Shown here one piece after another: positions 25,800 to 35,135 of a stretch of DNA of 64,000 nucleotides. This stretch comes from Streptomyces sp. H27-H1 (GTDB taxonomy: Bacteria; Actinomycetota; Actinomycetes; Streptomycetales; Streptomycetaceae): contig NZ_JAPNLJ010000013.1 in NCBI RefSeq assembly GCF_026627445.1, positions 124,001 to 188,000 of the forward strand. Direction: 5' to 3'. The notes below the pieces were generated by a model, which saw only the letters and a list, made by a program, of their open reading frames with translations, did not search any database and was not told the origin of the DNA. A program made the translations under genes and the position numbers. Position 1 is the stretch's first letter, and each line of letters starts with the position of its first letter.

Positions 25800-26906
25800 T
25801 CACGTCCCGGCCTCCTGCCCCGCCGGAACCCTGGCCGCCGCGCACGGGCAGTCGGGGTGCGGGTGGACCGGGGTCGGGTGCCAGTGGAGGGCCGGGAGGG
25901 AGGCTTCCCAGCGGGTGGCGGTGGAGGCGGGGAGCTCGCCGTCGAGGAAGGACAGGGCGTGGGCGGCGGCCAGGCCGGCCACGGCTGTGGAGAGTCCGAG
26001 GTCACAGGCGGCGGCCGTTCGGCGGCGGTGGGCCGAGCGCCACTGGACCAGCATGCGCGGCCAGGCCGGGTCCCGCTCGACCCGGTCGCGCTCCATGCAG
26101 CCCGCGCACGCCGTGGCTCCGGGGAGGACCAGCGGCCCCACCAGCCCGGTGCCCTCCAGCACCCCCGCGTACAGATGAGGGGTGCCGGTGGCGACCCAGT
26201 CGGCCGCCGTCTGCGGATCGGGGGCCCAGGACTGCAGCCCGTCCCGGGGCGCGACTACCACCAGGGCCAGCCCCGGCTCCGGGCCCCCGCCTTCCCCGGT
26301 CCGCGGCCCGCGTCCCGGGGCCGCGTCGCGGACCGCGGACCGCGCGGCCTCGGCGCGCAGCCGCCCCACGCTGCCGGGACCCAGCCCGCCCGGAGCCACG
26401 TCCGCCGGCTGCGCGCGTCCCCCGTCGAGCACTTCGACACGGCCGATGCCCGCTCCCGCCAGGACCGAGGCGATCACCGCGCCCACCCGGCCGCTCCCGC
26501 GCACCTGAACCCGTATCACCCGGCGAGCTGCGACTGCCTGTAAGTCCCCGCCCGGCCGGGGGCGGACCAGTGACAGCGACCCCAGATCCGGGCCGAGCCG
26601 CTCCAGGGTCTGCGGCCGGTCCCGCACGGCTTGGGCGCGGGCCCCGCCCGCCGTGGCATCGTCGAGCAGCCCGGCCGCCGCCAGCCTCCGCACCACCTCG
26701 TCGGCCCGGCCGTCCGGCAGTCCCATCCCCTTGCCCTCCGACCGCAGCAGCTCCATGCTCCGCGTCCCGTCGATCAGGTCGAGGAGAGCGCCCGTCGCCG
26801 TGTCCACCGGGCCGAGCACCACCGCGTGGGCGGGCGTCACCCCGAACTGCACCGTCTGCAGATCCCGCCAGGCCCGTGCCAGCGCCGGCTTCACCTTCGG
26901 ATACAT
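25800..26906 (-). CDS. ThiF/E1-like adenylating-enzyme homologue, TOMM-type
   Basis: A 368-residue protein. Residues 1-85 look like a winged-helix or PqqD/RRE-like domain (DTATGALLDLIDGTRS). A Rossmann ATP-binding fold follows with VQVRGSGRVGAVIASVLAGA. The tetracysteine zinc module is CAGCMERDR plus PDCPCAA at the end. E1-like proteins of this layout bind and adenylate or present substrate peptides. No YcaO, precursor peptide or ubiquitin-like carrier is adjacent, so it is an orphan. ATG at 26906 with GGGGGAGGA 5 nt upstream. Divergent from the metalloprotease at 27132. The mycobacterial locus has an uncharacterised gene at the same place. Confidence 0.72.
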   Translation of the reverse strand: MYPKVKPALARAWRDLQTVQFGVTPAHAVVLGPVDTATGALLDLIDGTRSMELLRSEGKGMGLPDGRADEVVRRLAAAGLLDDATAGGARAQAVRDRPQTLERLGPDLGSLSLVRPRPGGDLQAVAARRVIRVQVRGSGRVGAVIASVLAGAGIGRVEVLDGGRAQPADVAPGGLGPGSVGRLRAEAARSAVRDAAPGRGPRTGEGGGPEPGLALVVVAPRDGLQSWAPDPQTAADWVATGTPHLYAGVLEGTGLVGPLVLPGATACAGCMERDRVERDPAWPRMLVQWRSAHRRRTAAACDLGLSTAVAGLAAAHALSFLDGELPASTATRWEASLPALHWHPTPVHPHPDCPCAAARVPAGQEAGT

Positions 26907-27131
26907 CGCGGTCCTCCCCCGATTCGCGGCCCGATTCACGTGCCGCATTCCCGTACGTCGCTTTCCGCAAGATTGCCCGGCCGTCGAAAGGGATGCAGGA
27001 GTTTGTCCACAGGCGAGGGGTATTAGGTATATGAACTGAATGATTGAGGTTCTTTGCAGTCCGCCTCGGCTCTCCGGCGTACGGAGTGCACATCGGTCGT
27101 GTTCGAACCCCGGAGGGGCGGGACTTCCGTC
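26907..27131. promoter_or_regulatory. divergent promoter region between E1-like gene and metalloprotease
   Basis: A clearly AT-rich island lies at 27001-27055 (TTGTCC at 27004, then TATTAGGTATATGAACTGAA). It is the likeliest promoter for the plus-strand protease gene. Spacing is ambiguous (15-19 nt to TAGGTA or TATATG). Confidence 0.45.
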
Positions 27132-27695
27132 ATGGCGAGCGGGTACCGTCATGGCGTGTCCGCCGATCCACCGCAGTGCGCCGTCGAAGTCCGCCGGAGC
27201 GCACGCCGCCGAAGGACCGTATCCGCCTACCGCGAGGGTGACCGTACGGTCGTCCTCATCCCTGCCCGGATGTCCGCGGCGGAGGAGCAGCGCTGGGTGG
27301 GCGTCATGCTCGACAAGCTGGCGGCGCAGGAGAGCAAACGCCCCGTCGGGGACGCGGAGCTCGCCGAACGGGCCGAGCGGCTGTCCGAGCAGTACTTCAG
27401 CGGCCGCGCCCGCCCCAAGTCGGTCCGCTGGGTCACCAACCAGAACACCCGCTGGGGCTCCTGCACCCCGGCCGAAGGCAGCATCCGGCTTTCGCACCGC
27501 ATCCAGCCGATGCCGGAGTACGTCGTCGACTACGTGCTGCTGCACGAGCTGGCGCACCTCCTCGTGCCCGGCCACGGCCCCGCTTTCTGGGAGCTGCTGG
27601 AGGCCTATCCGCGCACCGAGCGGGCGCGCGGATACCTCGAGGGAATCGTCGCCGCCGACCGCCTGCCGAATGTCCCGGCCGCCATCGAGGAATGA
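27132..27695 (+). CDS. M48/YgjP-type zinc metallopeptidase
   Basis: A 187-residue soluble protein of the DUF45/SprT-like family. The zinc motif HELAH is at 138-142 with a third ligand in PGHGPAFWEL (H148). The preceding NQNTRWGSCTPAEGSIRLSH is the YgjP signature. Such proteins are presumed proteases with unknown targets. ATG at 27132 after GGGGCGGGA; a GTG at 27156 (SADPPQ...) is an alternative. Its divergent neighbour is the E1-like protein, an arrangement that could link peptide modification and cleavage, but this is inference. Confidence 0.85.
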   Translation: MASGYRHGVSADPPQCAVEVRRSARRRRTVSAYREGDRTVVLIPARMSAAEEQRWVGVMLDKLAAQESKRPVGDAELAERAERLSEQYFSGRARPKSVRWVTNQNTRWGSCTPAEGSIRLSHRIQPMPEYVVDYVLLHELAHLLVPGHGPAFWELLEAYPRTERARGYLEGIVAADRLPNVPAAIEE

Positions 27696-27741
27696 TCCGG
27701 ATCTATCCGCTATGCGCCCGGTATGCCCCACCTCGTGATAT

Positions 27742-27807
27742 GTACCGGGTCGGTACCGACTTGGCCGGATGTCCCAGGTTGCCGTTAGCCTGAGCGCCAC
27801 GTATTCA
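27742..27807 (+). promoter_or_regulatory. candidate promoter and dyad upstream of terD-aim24
   Basis: A perfect dyad GTACCG-GGT-CGGTAC lies at 27742-27756. A promoter-like pair follows: TTGCCG at 27779-27784, 17 nt, TATTCA at 27802-27807. The start codon is 27 nt beyond. Confidence 0.5.
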
Positions 27808-27834
27808 CAGTCGGGATGGGGGACGGTCTTACGT

Positions 27835-29457
27835 ATGGCCAGGGAATTCCAACGCGGTCACAAGGCCAAAATCAGTGATCTGACGGCGGGCACGGACCTC
27901 TATGTGGGCGTCCAGATCGCCGGGCCCGGACTTGCCATCGACATCAGCTGTTTCGGCCTCGACGCGAACGAGCAGCTCTCGGACGACCGCTACTTCGTCT
28001 TCTTCAACCAGCCGAAGTCGCCGGAAGAGTCCATCCAGCAGCTGGGCACGCAGTCCGGTGACACGGAATCCTTCCGGGTGACCCTGGACCGCGTTCCGGC
28101 CAACATCCACAAGCTCTCCTTCGCCGCCTCGATCGACGGCGCCGGGCAGATGTCGCAGATCGGCCCCGGCTACATCCGCATCGTGGCGGGTGGCGAGGAG
28201 GTCGTCCGGTACTCCTTCTCGGGCGCGGAGTTCAGCACCGAGCGCGCGCTGATGATCGGCGACTTCTACCTCAAGGACGTATGGCGCTTCGCCGCCGTCG
28301 GCCAGGGCTTCGACGGCGGGCTCGCCGCGCTGCTCCAGAACTTCGGCGGCGAGGTCGCCGAGGAGGAGCAGCCCGCAGCGCTTGCAAAGGCCCCGGCCGC
28401 CTCGCCCGGCTTCGCCCCGCCCCCGCAGGCAGTCGCCCCGGCGCCTTCCTTCGGTGCTCCCGCCCAGGCGCAGCCCCCGGCCCCGGCGCCCTCGTTCGGC
28501 GCGCCGCCCCAGGCCCCCGCCCCGTCACACGTACCGGCCCCGGCGCCGTACCAGCAGCCCGTCCACGCGGCCCCCACCATGGCCGCGCCGATGGGCGCCC
28601 CGCTGGCCCCGCCCGCCCCCGCGCCCTACGGGCAGGTTCCGCCGCCCGCCCCGGCCCCCGCGCCGTACGGGCAGCAGCCGCAGCCCGCGTACGGCCAGGT
28701 CCCGGGCCAGCAGCAGCCCCCGTACGGCCAGCAGCCCGGCTACGGCCAGCAGCCCCAGGGCTACGGCCAGCCCGCGCAGGCGGCCCCGGCCGTCGGCGCC
28801 GGACTCGCCGCCGCCCTCCAGCCGTACAAGGAAGCCCCCACGGGTGCCCGCTGGACCCCGCAGAACCAGCAGCTCATGCGGGTCGACCTGTCGATGGGCG
28901 GCCAGGCCGTCCTCGCCCGCCAGGGCAGCATGGTCCTCTACCAGGGCAAGGTCGACTTCAGCTACAAGGGCGCGGGCTTCGCCGGCCGCGTCGTCGGCAA
29001 CGCCACCGGCCAGGAGATGCAGCTGATGCGCTGCACCGGCCGCGGCCAGGTCTTCCTCGCCGAGGACGGCGCCCACCTGCACGCCATCGAGCTCCAGGGC
29101 GACGGCATCTGTGTCTCCGCCGAGAGCGTCCTCGCCTTCGACGAGTCGCTCCAGCACGAGGTCCGCCGCATCGAGGGCCACGGCATCCCGGGCGGCGCGC
29201 TGTTCACCATGCAGTTCCAGGGCACCGGCACGGTGATCGCCAAGACGCACGGCGTGCCCGTGGTCCTGCCCGTCACCCCGACCACCTTCGCGGACAGCAA
29301 CGCCATCGTCGCGTGGTCCGCCGCCGCTCAGGTGATCATTTCCAGCCAGGTCCGGCTGCGCCGCAACGCCTACCCCGGCCACAGCGGGGAGACCGTGAAC
29401 CTCCAGTTCCGCGCCGCTCCCGGCAACTTCATCGTCGTCCAGCCGTACGAGGTCTGA
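27835..29457 (+). CDS. TerD-AIM24 fusion protein
   Basis: A 540-residue protein in three parts. Residues 1-190 are a TerD domain (MAREFQRGHKAKISDL, then LDANEQLSDDRYFVFFNQP), a calcium-binding stress module linked to tellurite resistance. Residues about 195-335 are a Pro/Ala/Gln/Tyr-rich linker with repeated YGQQP units. Residues about 340-540 are an AIM24/TspB-like beta-domain (LMRVDLSMGGQAVLARQGSMV and FRAAPGNFIVVQPYEV). The Ter domain lacks part of the usual DGD calcium motif set, so binding is uncertain. Two more AIM24 genes follow at 11 and 17 nt spacings, forming an operon. ATG at 27835. Confidence 0.88.
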   Translation: MAREFQRGHKAKISDLTAGTDLYVGVQIAGPGLAIDISCFGLDANEQLSDDRYFVFFNQPKSPEESIQQLGTQSGDTESFRVTLDRVPANIHKLSFAASIDGAGQMSQIGPGYIRIVAGGEEVVRYSFSGAEFSTERALMIGDFYLKDVWRFAAVGQGFDGGLAALLQNFGGEVAEEEQPAALAKAPAASPGFAPPPQAVAPAPSFGAPAQAQPPAPAPSFGAPPQAPAPSHVPAPAPYQQPVHAAPTMAAPMGAPLAPPAPAPYGQVPPPAPAPAPYGQQPQPAYGQVPGQQQPPYGQQPGYGQQPQGYGQPAQAAPAVGAGLAAALQPYKEAPTGARWTPQNQQLMRVDLSMGGQAVLARQGSMVLYQGKVDFSYKGAGFAGRVVGNATGQEMQLMRCTGRGQVFLAEDGAHLHAIELQGDGICVSAESVLAFDESLQHEVRRIEGHGIPGGALFTMQFQGTGTVIAKTHGVPVVLPVTPTTFADSNAIVAWSAAAQVIISSQVRLRRNAYPGHSGETVNLQFRAAPGNFIVVQPYEV

Positions 29458-29468
29458 GGGAGCCCCAC

Positions 29469-30167
29469 ATGAATGCCATGAACGCTATGAACCAGCAGCT
29501 CGCGGGCTACGCCCCGACCCCCGTCACGGCCCGCATGGAGAACCACGGCCGCGCGATGCTCAAGGTCGCCATGCAGACCGGCCAGGACCTCTTCGCGCGC
29601 ACCGGATCGATGGTCGCCTACGAGGGCTTCGTGCAGTACGAGCCCAACCCGCCGGCCGTCCGCCAGATGGCCTCGCAGTGGCTCACCGGCGAAGGTGCCC
29701 CGCTGATGAAGTGCACCGGCGACGGCCTGCTGTACCTCGCCGACTACGGCGCGGACGTCGTCGTCATCAACCTCAACAACGACTCGCTCTCGGTCAACGG
29801 CACCAACCTGCTGGCCTTCGACGCCCACCTCCAGTGGGGCGTCGAGCGGGTCAAGGGCATGGCCAAGTTCGCCGGCCAGGGCCTGTTCAACGTGTCGGTC
29901 GCCGGCACCGGCTGGGTCGCGATCACCTCGCGCGGCACGCCGATCGTGGTCGACTGCGGCCGCGGCGAGGACGAGACGTACGTCGACCCCGACGCGCTCG
30001 TCGCCTGGTCCCCGAACCTCAAGGTCAAGGGCAAGCGCAGCTTCAAGGCCTCGTCGATGATCGGCCGGGGCAGCGGGGAGGCCTACCAGATGGCATTCTC
30101 CGGCCAGGGCATCGTCGTCGTACAGCCCAGCGAGGACAGCACCGACCGGCTCCGAGCCCGGGGCTGA
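29469..30167 (+). CDS. AIM24 family protein
   Basis: A 232-residue single-domain AIM24 protein. GRAMLKVAMQTGQDLFARTG at the start and MAFSGQGIVVVQPSE at the end match the C-terminal domain of the preceding fusion. AIM24 is named from a yeast mitochondrial protein; bacterial members form beta-rich assemblies of unknown role. The ATG at 29469 follows GAGGGAG by 6 nt; the N-terminus MNAMNAMNQQ offers three possible starts. Middle gene of the terD-aim24-aim24 operon. Confidence 0.88.
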   Translation: MNAMNAMNQQLAGYAPTPVTARMENHGRAMLKVAMQTGQDLFARTGSMVAYEGFVQYEPNPPAVRQMASQWLTGEGAPLMKCTGDGLLYLADYGADVVVINLNNDSLSVNGTNLLAFDAHLQWGVERVKGMAKFAGQGLFNVSVAGTGWVAITSRGTPIVVDCGRGEDETYVDPDALVAWSPNLKVKGKRSFKASSMIGRGSGEAYQMAFSGQGIVVVQPSEDSTDRLRARG

Positions 30168-30184
30168 GGGGGAGAAGACACATC

Positions 30185-30940
30185 ATGCAGAGCTCACTTT
30201 TCGCCCATGCCGAGGCGCAGTCCCAGGAGCGGTACGCCGTCCAGAACCCGCAGCTGCTGCGGGTCTCGCTGAGCGGTTCCGACGACGTGCTCGCCCGCAA
30301 GGGCGCGATGGTCGCCTACCAGGGGATCATCGACTTCGACGGCGAGTACCAGAGCACCACCCAGCGCAATGCCCGCGCCCGCACCGGCGAGGGCCTCGAC
30401 CTGATGCGCTGCTCCGGGCAAGGCACCGTCTACCTCGCCAACCTGGCGCAGTACGTCCACGTCCTGGACGTTGACCAGGAAGGCCTCACCGTCGACAGCA
30501 GCTACGTGCTGGCCCTGGACTCCACGCTGCACACCGAGGCCATCGCGGTGGACAGCCAGTACGGGATCTCCGGATCGGGCAAGTACCAGCTCAACATCAC
30601 CGGCCGCGGCAAGGTCGCCCTGATGACCTCAGGGCAGCCGCTGATGATGCAGGTCACGCCCGACAAGTACGTCAACGCCGACGCGGACGCCATCGTCGCC
30701 TGGTCCACCTCGCTGCGCGTGCAGATGCAGGCCCAGACGCACTCCACCGGCGTCTGGCGGCGGCGCGGCAACACCGGCGAGGGCTGGGAGCTGAGCTTCC
30801 TCGGCAGCGGCTTCGCACTGGTCCAGCCCAGCGAGGTGCTCCCGCCGCAGAACGCGCAGATCGGGCAGGGCGCGGCCGCGCAGCTGGGCATGGGCCAGCA
30901 CGGCTCCCACGCCCAGAACCAGAACAACGCCTGGAACTGA
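30185..30940 (+). CDS. AIM24 family protein
   Basis: A 251-residue third AIM24 paralogue of the operon. It shows the same pattern: LLRVSLSGSDDVLARKGAMV, LDLMRCSGQGTVYLAN and LSFLGSGFALVQPSEV. A Gln/His/Asn-rich tail ends it. Sequence differs strongly from its two neighbours, so the duplication is old and each copy may have its own role in one assembly. ATG at 30185 preceded by GGGGGAGAAG. A strong terminator follows. Confidence 0.88.
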   Translation: MQSSLFAHAEAQSQERYAVQNPQLLRVSLSGSDDVLARKGAMVAYQGIIDFDGEYQSTTQRNARARTGEGLDLMRCSGQGTVYLANLAQYVHVLDVDQEGLTVDSSYVLALDSTLHTEAIAVDSQYGISGSGKYQLNITGRGKVALMTSGQPLMMQVTPDKYVNADADAIVAWSTSLRVQMQAQTHSTGVWRRRGNTGEGWELSFLGSGFALVQPSEVLPPQNAQIGQGAAAQLGMGQHGSHAQNQNNAWN

Positions 30941-30957
30941 CCCGGGCACGGACCGAC

Positions 30958-30997
30958 GAGAAGGGGCGGACCCGCATCGGCGGGGCCGCCCCTTCTC
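30958..30997. terminator. bidirectional terminator between aim24 operon and Nudix gene
   Basis: GAGAAGGGGCGG (30958-30969) pairs perfectly with CCGCCCCTTCTC (30986-30997). It sits between convergent genes and can serve both. Confidence 0.8.
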
Positions 30998-31013
30998 CGT
31001 GTCCCGCGCAGGG

Positions 31014-31538
31014 TCAGAGCCTCGCCCGGGTCGCCTCCACCAGCCGCACCACCGAGGTGTCGGCCACCGCCGCCACCTCCTCGTACGGGAACCAGCGCAG
31101 GTCCAGCGACTCGTCGCTGATCTCTTCGAGCGCCCCGGCGGGCGCCAGCGCCGCGTACTGCACGTCCAGGTGCCAGTTGCAGGGCGCCGGGATCGGATGC
31201 CGGTCGAGCCGCACCGGCCCGCCGGGCAGCAGCGTCAGCCCCTCGGTGATGCCCGACTCCTCCACGGCCTCGCGCAGCGCGGCCCCGGCGATGGTCGTGT
31301 CACCGGGCTCGCAGTGCCCGCCCATCTGGAGCCACATGCCGAGCTTCTTGTGCAGGGTCAGCAGCACGCGGCCCCGCGCCGGGTCGATCACCAGGGCGCT
31401 GCCCGTGATGTGCCCGGCCCGGCAGGGCTTGTAGATCCCGTCCGGGTGGGCGGCCAGGTGCTCCAGGTACAGGTCGCGCAGCTCGGGCTGGTCCTCGTAC
31501 GCCTTCAGGACCAGCACCGTGTCTTCGTACAGATTCAC
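31014..31538 (-). CDS. Nudix hydrolase
   Basis: A 174-residue pyrophosphohydrolase. The Nudix box GHCEPGDTTIAGAALREAVE with ESGI is complete apart from Asp for the first Glu, a common change. The C-terminal SLDLRWFPYEEV is typical of the ADP-ribose or nucleoside-triphosphate subgroup. GTG start at 31538 overlaps the stop of the upstream DUF2342 gene by 4 nt, so the two are translationally coupled. Substrate unknown. Confidence 0.88.
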   Translation of the reverse strand: MNLYEDTVLVLKAYEDQPELRDLYLEHLAAHPDGIYKPCRAGHITGSALVIDPARGRVLLTLHKKLGMWLQMGGHCEPGDTTIAGAALREAVEESGITEGLTLLPGGPVRLDRHPIPAPCNWHLDVQYAALAPAGALEEISDESLDLRWFPYEEVAAVADTSVVRLVEATRARL

Positions 31539-32953
31539 TTCTTGTCGTCGCCGTCCTGCTCGCGGCCGTCCTGTTCACGCTTCTCGGCGGCCTCGCCGAG
31601 CATCTTGTCGATCTCGGAGAAGTCCAGCTGCTCGCGGTGCACGAACCCGTCCGGGTCGTCCAGGTCGGAAGCGGTCGGCAGCATGTCCGGGTGCTCCCAC
31701 AGCCCGTCACGCCCGTCCACACCGCGCGCGTCGGTGAGCGAGGCCCACAGCCGCGAGGCGTCGCGCAGCCGGCGCGGCCGCAGCTCCAGCCCGATCAGCG
31801 TGGCGAAGGTCTGCTCCGCCGGGCCGCCCGAGGCGCGCCGTCGGCGCATGGTCTCGCGCATGGCGTCGGCCGAGGTCAGACGGGGCTTGGCGGCCTCGTG
31901 CACGACCGCGTCCACCCAGCCCTCGACCAGCGCGAGCGCCGTCTCCAGGCGGGCCAGCGCCGCCTTCTGCTCGGGGGTGTCCTGCGGCTGGAACATGCCG
32001 CCCTGGAGGGCTTCCTGCAGCTGCTCCGGGTTCGACGGGTCGAGCTGGCCGACCACGTCCTCCAGCTTCGAGGTGTCGACCTTGATGCCCCGCGCGTACC
32101 CCTCGACCGCGCCGAAGAGGTGCGAGCGCAGCCACGGCACGTGCGCGAAGAGCCGCGCGTGGGCGGCCTCGCGCAGCGCCAGGTACAGCCGTACCTCGTC
32201 CGAGGAGACGCCCAGGTCCTTGCCGAAGCTCTCGATGTTCAGCGGCAGCAGCGCGGCCTTGCCGGCCGGGCCCAGCGGGAGCCCGATGTCCGTGGAGCCG
32301 ACGACCTCGCCCGCGAGGGTGCCCACGGCCTGGCCGATCTGCTGGCCGAACATGGCCCCTCCCATGGACCGCATCATGCCGAGCAGCGGGCCCGCCATGG
32401 CCTGCATCTCCTCGGGCAGTACGCCGCCCATGGCCGCGCCGACGCGCTCGGCGACCGGGTCCACGAGCTCCTTCCACACCGGCAGGGTCGCCTCGATCCA
32501 TTCGGCGCGGCTCCACGCCACGGCCGTGGAGGCGCCCGACGGCAGCGAGGTGACGTCGTCGAGCCAGTGGTCGGCAAGGCGCACGGCCTCCTCGACCGCG
32601 GACTTCTCCGCGACGCCCACGCTGGCGTCCTTGACCCCGTCAGAGGTGCCCTGGGCCACGGTCTGGCGGGCGATGTCCTTGGCCATGTCCCAGTTGACCG
32701 GACCGCCCTCGTAGCTCAGCATCTGGCCGAGCTGCTGGAAGGCGGCGCCGAGGTCGTTCGGGTTCATGGCGCCGAACATCGCGGCGAAGGGATTGTCGGC
32801 GTCGCCCTGGCCGCCGGAGCCGCCGGGCAGGCCCGTGCCGAATCCGAACGGATTGGGGCCGCCCTGGCCGCCCTCGTTGCCCTTCTTCTTGCCCTCGTCG
32901 CCGTTCTCAGGCTCCTCCGGCGGAAGGCCGAATCCGAATGGGATGTCGCTCAC
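31535..32953 (-). CDS. zincin-like DUF2342 protein (predicted zinc-dependent metalloprotease)
   Basis: A 472-residue actinobacterial protein. It starts SDIPFGFGLPPEEPEN and has a Gly/Asn-rich first 60 residues. The predicted zinc site is in LREAAHARLFAHVPWL (about 255-270), a EAxHxxxxxH-like zincin motif. The C-terminus VHREQLDFSEIDKML is also conserved. TIGRFAM links this family to F420-producing organisms, but no direct role is shown. The homologue sits near whiB7 in M. tuberculosis. GTG start at 32953 with GAGG 6 nt upstream. Protease activity is a family prediction only. Confidence 0.83.
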   Translation of the reverse strand: MSDIPFGFGLPPEEPENGDEGKKKGNEGGQGGPNPFGFGTGLPGGSGGQGDADNPFAAMFGAMNPNDLGAAFQQLGQMLSYEGGPVNWDMAKDIARQTVAQGTSDGVKDASVGVAEKSAVEEAVRLADHWLDDVTSLPSGASTAVAWSRAEWIEATLPVWKELVDPVAERVGAAMGGVLPEEMQAMAGPLLGMMRSMGGAMFGQQIGQAVGTLAGEVVGSTDIGLPLGPAGKAALLPLNIESFGKDLGVSSDEVRLYLALREAAHARLFAHVPWLRSHLFGAVEGYARGIKVDTSKLEDVVGQLDPSNPEQLQEALQGGMFQPQDTPEQKAALARLETALALVEGWVDAVVHEAAKPRLTSADAMRETMRRRRASGGPAEQTFATLIGLELRPRRLRDASRLWASLTDARGVDGRDGLWEHPDMLPTASDLDDPDGFVHREQLDFSEIDKMLGEAAEKREQDGREQDGDDKK

Positions 32954-33146
32954 GGGTTTCCTCGGCTCGTAGGGCCGCCGGCAGGAGCCGGCGGGCAATG
33001 GTTCGGCAACACCACCCAGCGTAGACACCAGACCCCGCTTCCGGGCTCGGTGCTCCGCTGACTCCTGGGCTGCGGCAGGATGGACATCGACTGGTGGGTG
33101 CGCGTCACGGTGCGTCCCTACTGAAGACAACCGCTGGAGACGCCTG

Positions 33147-34364
33147 GTGAGTTCCCCAGATCCGCACGCTTTGGCCGAGCAGGGCCCGGACGAGCACGAC
33201 CGCGAGCCGCACGACGGCGAGAACAGTGCTGGCCACAGCGCTGACCGCGGCGCCGAGCAGGCCGACGGCTCCCCGGACGTTCGCCGGACGCGAAACCCGG
33301 GCGGTCCCGCACGCCGGGGCCCGGTGATCGCCGTGACCGGCGCCGCCTCGGGTGTCGGGGCGGCCCTGGTGACCAGGCTGGCCGCGTCCGAGGAGGTCAA
33401 GCAGGTCGTCGCGATCGACGAGCGGCGCGGTGACTGCACGGACGCGCAGTGGCACCTCCTGGACGTACGGGACCCCGCGATCGCGGAGAAACTGCGCGGC
33501 GCGGACGTCGTGGTGCACCTCGCCCTCGACCTCGACCTGGAGACGGACCCGGCGGCCCGTACGGCGTACAACGTGCGCGGGACCCAGACCGTGCTCACCG
33601 CCGCCGCGGCGGCGGGAGTGCACCGGGTCGTGCTCTGCACCTCGGCCATGGTCTACGGGGCCCTGCCGGACAACGACATCCCGCTCTCCGAGGACGCGGA
33701 GCTGCGCGCCACCGCCGAGGCGACCGGCGTCGGCGACCTGCTGGAGATCGAGCGGCTCGGCCGCCGGGCGCCGCGCGCGCACCCCGGCCTGAACGTCACC
33801 GTGGTCCGCCCGGCGGTACTGGTCGGCGGCACGGACACGGCGCTGACCCGGTACTTCGAGTCGCCGAGGCTGCTGGTGGTGGCCGGATCCAGGCCGACCT
33901 GGCAGTTCTGCCACGTCGAGGACCTGGTCAGTGCGCTGGAGTACGCGGCCCTGGAGAAGGTCGAGGGCGAACTGGCCGTCGGCTGCGAGGGCTGGCTCGA
34001 GCAGGAGGAGGTCGAGGAGCTGAGCGGCATCCGCCGCATGGAGCTCCCCTCCGCCGTGGCTCTGGGCGCCGCGGCCCGCCTGCACCGGATCGGCCTCACC
34101 CCGTCCCCGGCCGGGGACCTCGCCTACACCATGCACCCGTGGGTGGTCAGCGTCAGCGGGCTGCACGCGGCGGGCTGGCGGCCGCGCTGGACCAACGAGG
34201 AGGTGCTCGCCGAGCTGCTCCAGGAGGTCGCCGGGCGGCACACCGTCGCGGGACGCCGGCTGGGCCGCAAGGACGCGACGGCCGCCGGCGCCGCGGGGGC
34301 GACGGTGGCGCTGCTGGGCGCCGCCGCCGCGATCCGCGCGGCCCGTCGGCGCCGGGGAATCTGA
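33147..34364 (+). CDS. NAD-dependent epimerase/SDR family oxidoreductase with C-terminal membrane tail
   Basis: A 405-residue extended SDR. The first 55 residues are acidic and disordered. The dinucleotide loop TGAASGVG is at 64-71. The SAMVYG stretch holds the active-site Tyr, but the Lys three residues later of the YxxxK motif is not at the usual spacing (YGALPDN), so catalysis is doubtful. The C-terminus ends in a short hydrophobic helix and a poly-Arg tail, so it may be membrane-anchored. GTG start at 33147 after GGAGACGCCTG. Divergent from the DUF2342 gene. Confidence 0.82.
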   Translation: MSSPDPHALAEQGPDEHDREPHDGENSAGHSADRGAEQADGSPDVRRTRNPGGPARRGPVIAVTGAASGVGAALVTRLAASEEVKQVVAIDERRGDCTDAQWHLLDVRDPAIAEKLRGADVVVHLALDLDLETDPAARTAYNVRGTQTVLTAAAAAGVHRVVLCTSAMVYGALPDNDIPLSEDAELRATAEATGVGDLLEIERLGRRAPRAHPGLNVTVVRPAVLVGGTDTALTRYFESPRLLVVAGSRPTWQFCHVEDLVSALEYAALEKVEGELAVGCEGWLEQEEVEELSGIRRMELPSAVALGAAARLHRIGLTPSPAGDLAYTMHPWVVSVSGLHAAGWRPRWTNEEVLAELLQEVAGRHTVAGRRLGRKDATAAGAAGATVALLGAAAAIRAARRRRGI

Positions 34365-34411
34365 GGGGTCCGCTCCGCCGGCGGCCGGGGCGCCGCCGCG
34401 CGAGCGGCCCC

Positions 34412-34440
34412 GCGCCGGGCCCGGGCTCGCGGGCCCGCGC
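34412..34440 (+). terminator. GC-only hairpin downstream of SDR gene
   Basis: GCGCCGGGCCCG (34412-34423) pairs with CGGGCCCGCGC (34430-34440) with one bulge. It stands in a 203 bp gap with no gene; no U-tract. Confidence 0.4.
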
Positions 34441-34567
34441 CCCGGCCCCGCGCCCCGACAGCGGGCCGGTCCGGCCGCGGTTTTCTGTAGGAGGCTCCCA
34501 AGGGCGCCGGCCCGACCCTGGTGAAACGGCTATTCCGCCCGGTCAGCGGCTAGGGCACGATGGACAT

Positions 34568-35029
<462 letters not shown>

Positions 35030-35135
35030 TTGCCCCGTTCGGCCGCGCAACACGCCCTCGATTTGCGTAACCCCCTCCCGGGCACCAGCGTTGAAGGCAC
35101 CAACAACACGTACTTCGGGTCAGGGAGACACGCCC

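Noticed and set aside
25372..25845. Minus-strand ORF of 157 codons in the gap between ABC1 and E1-like genes
   Set aside because: No RBS, Arg/Gly/Pro-biased, and it overlaps both neighbouring gene ends.
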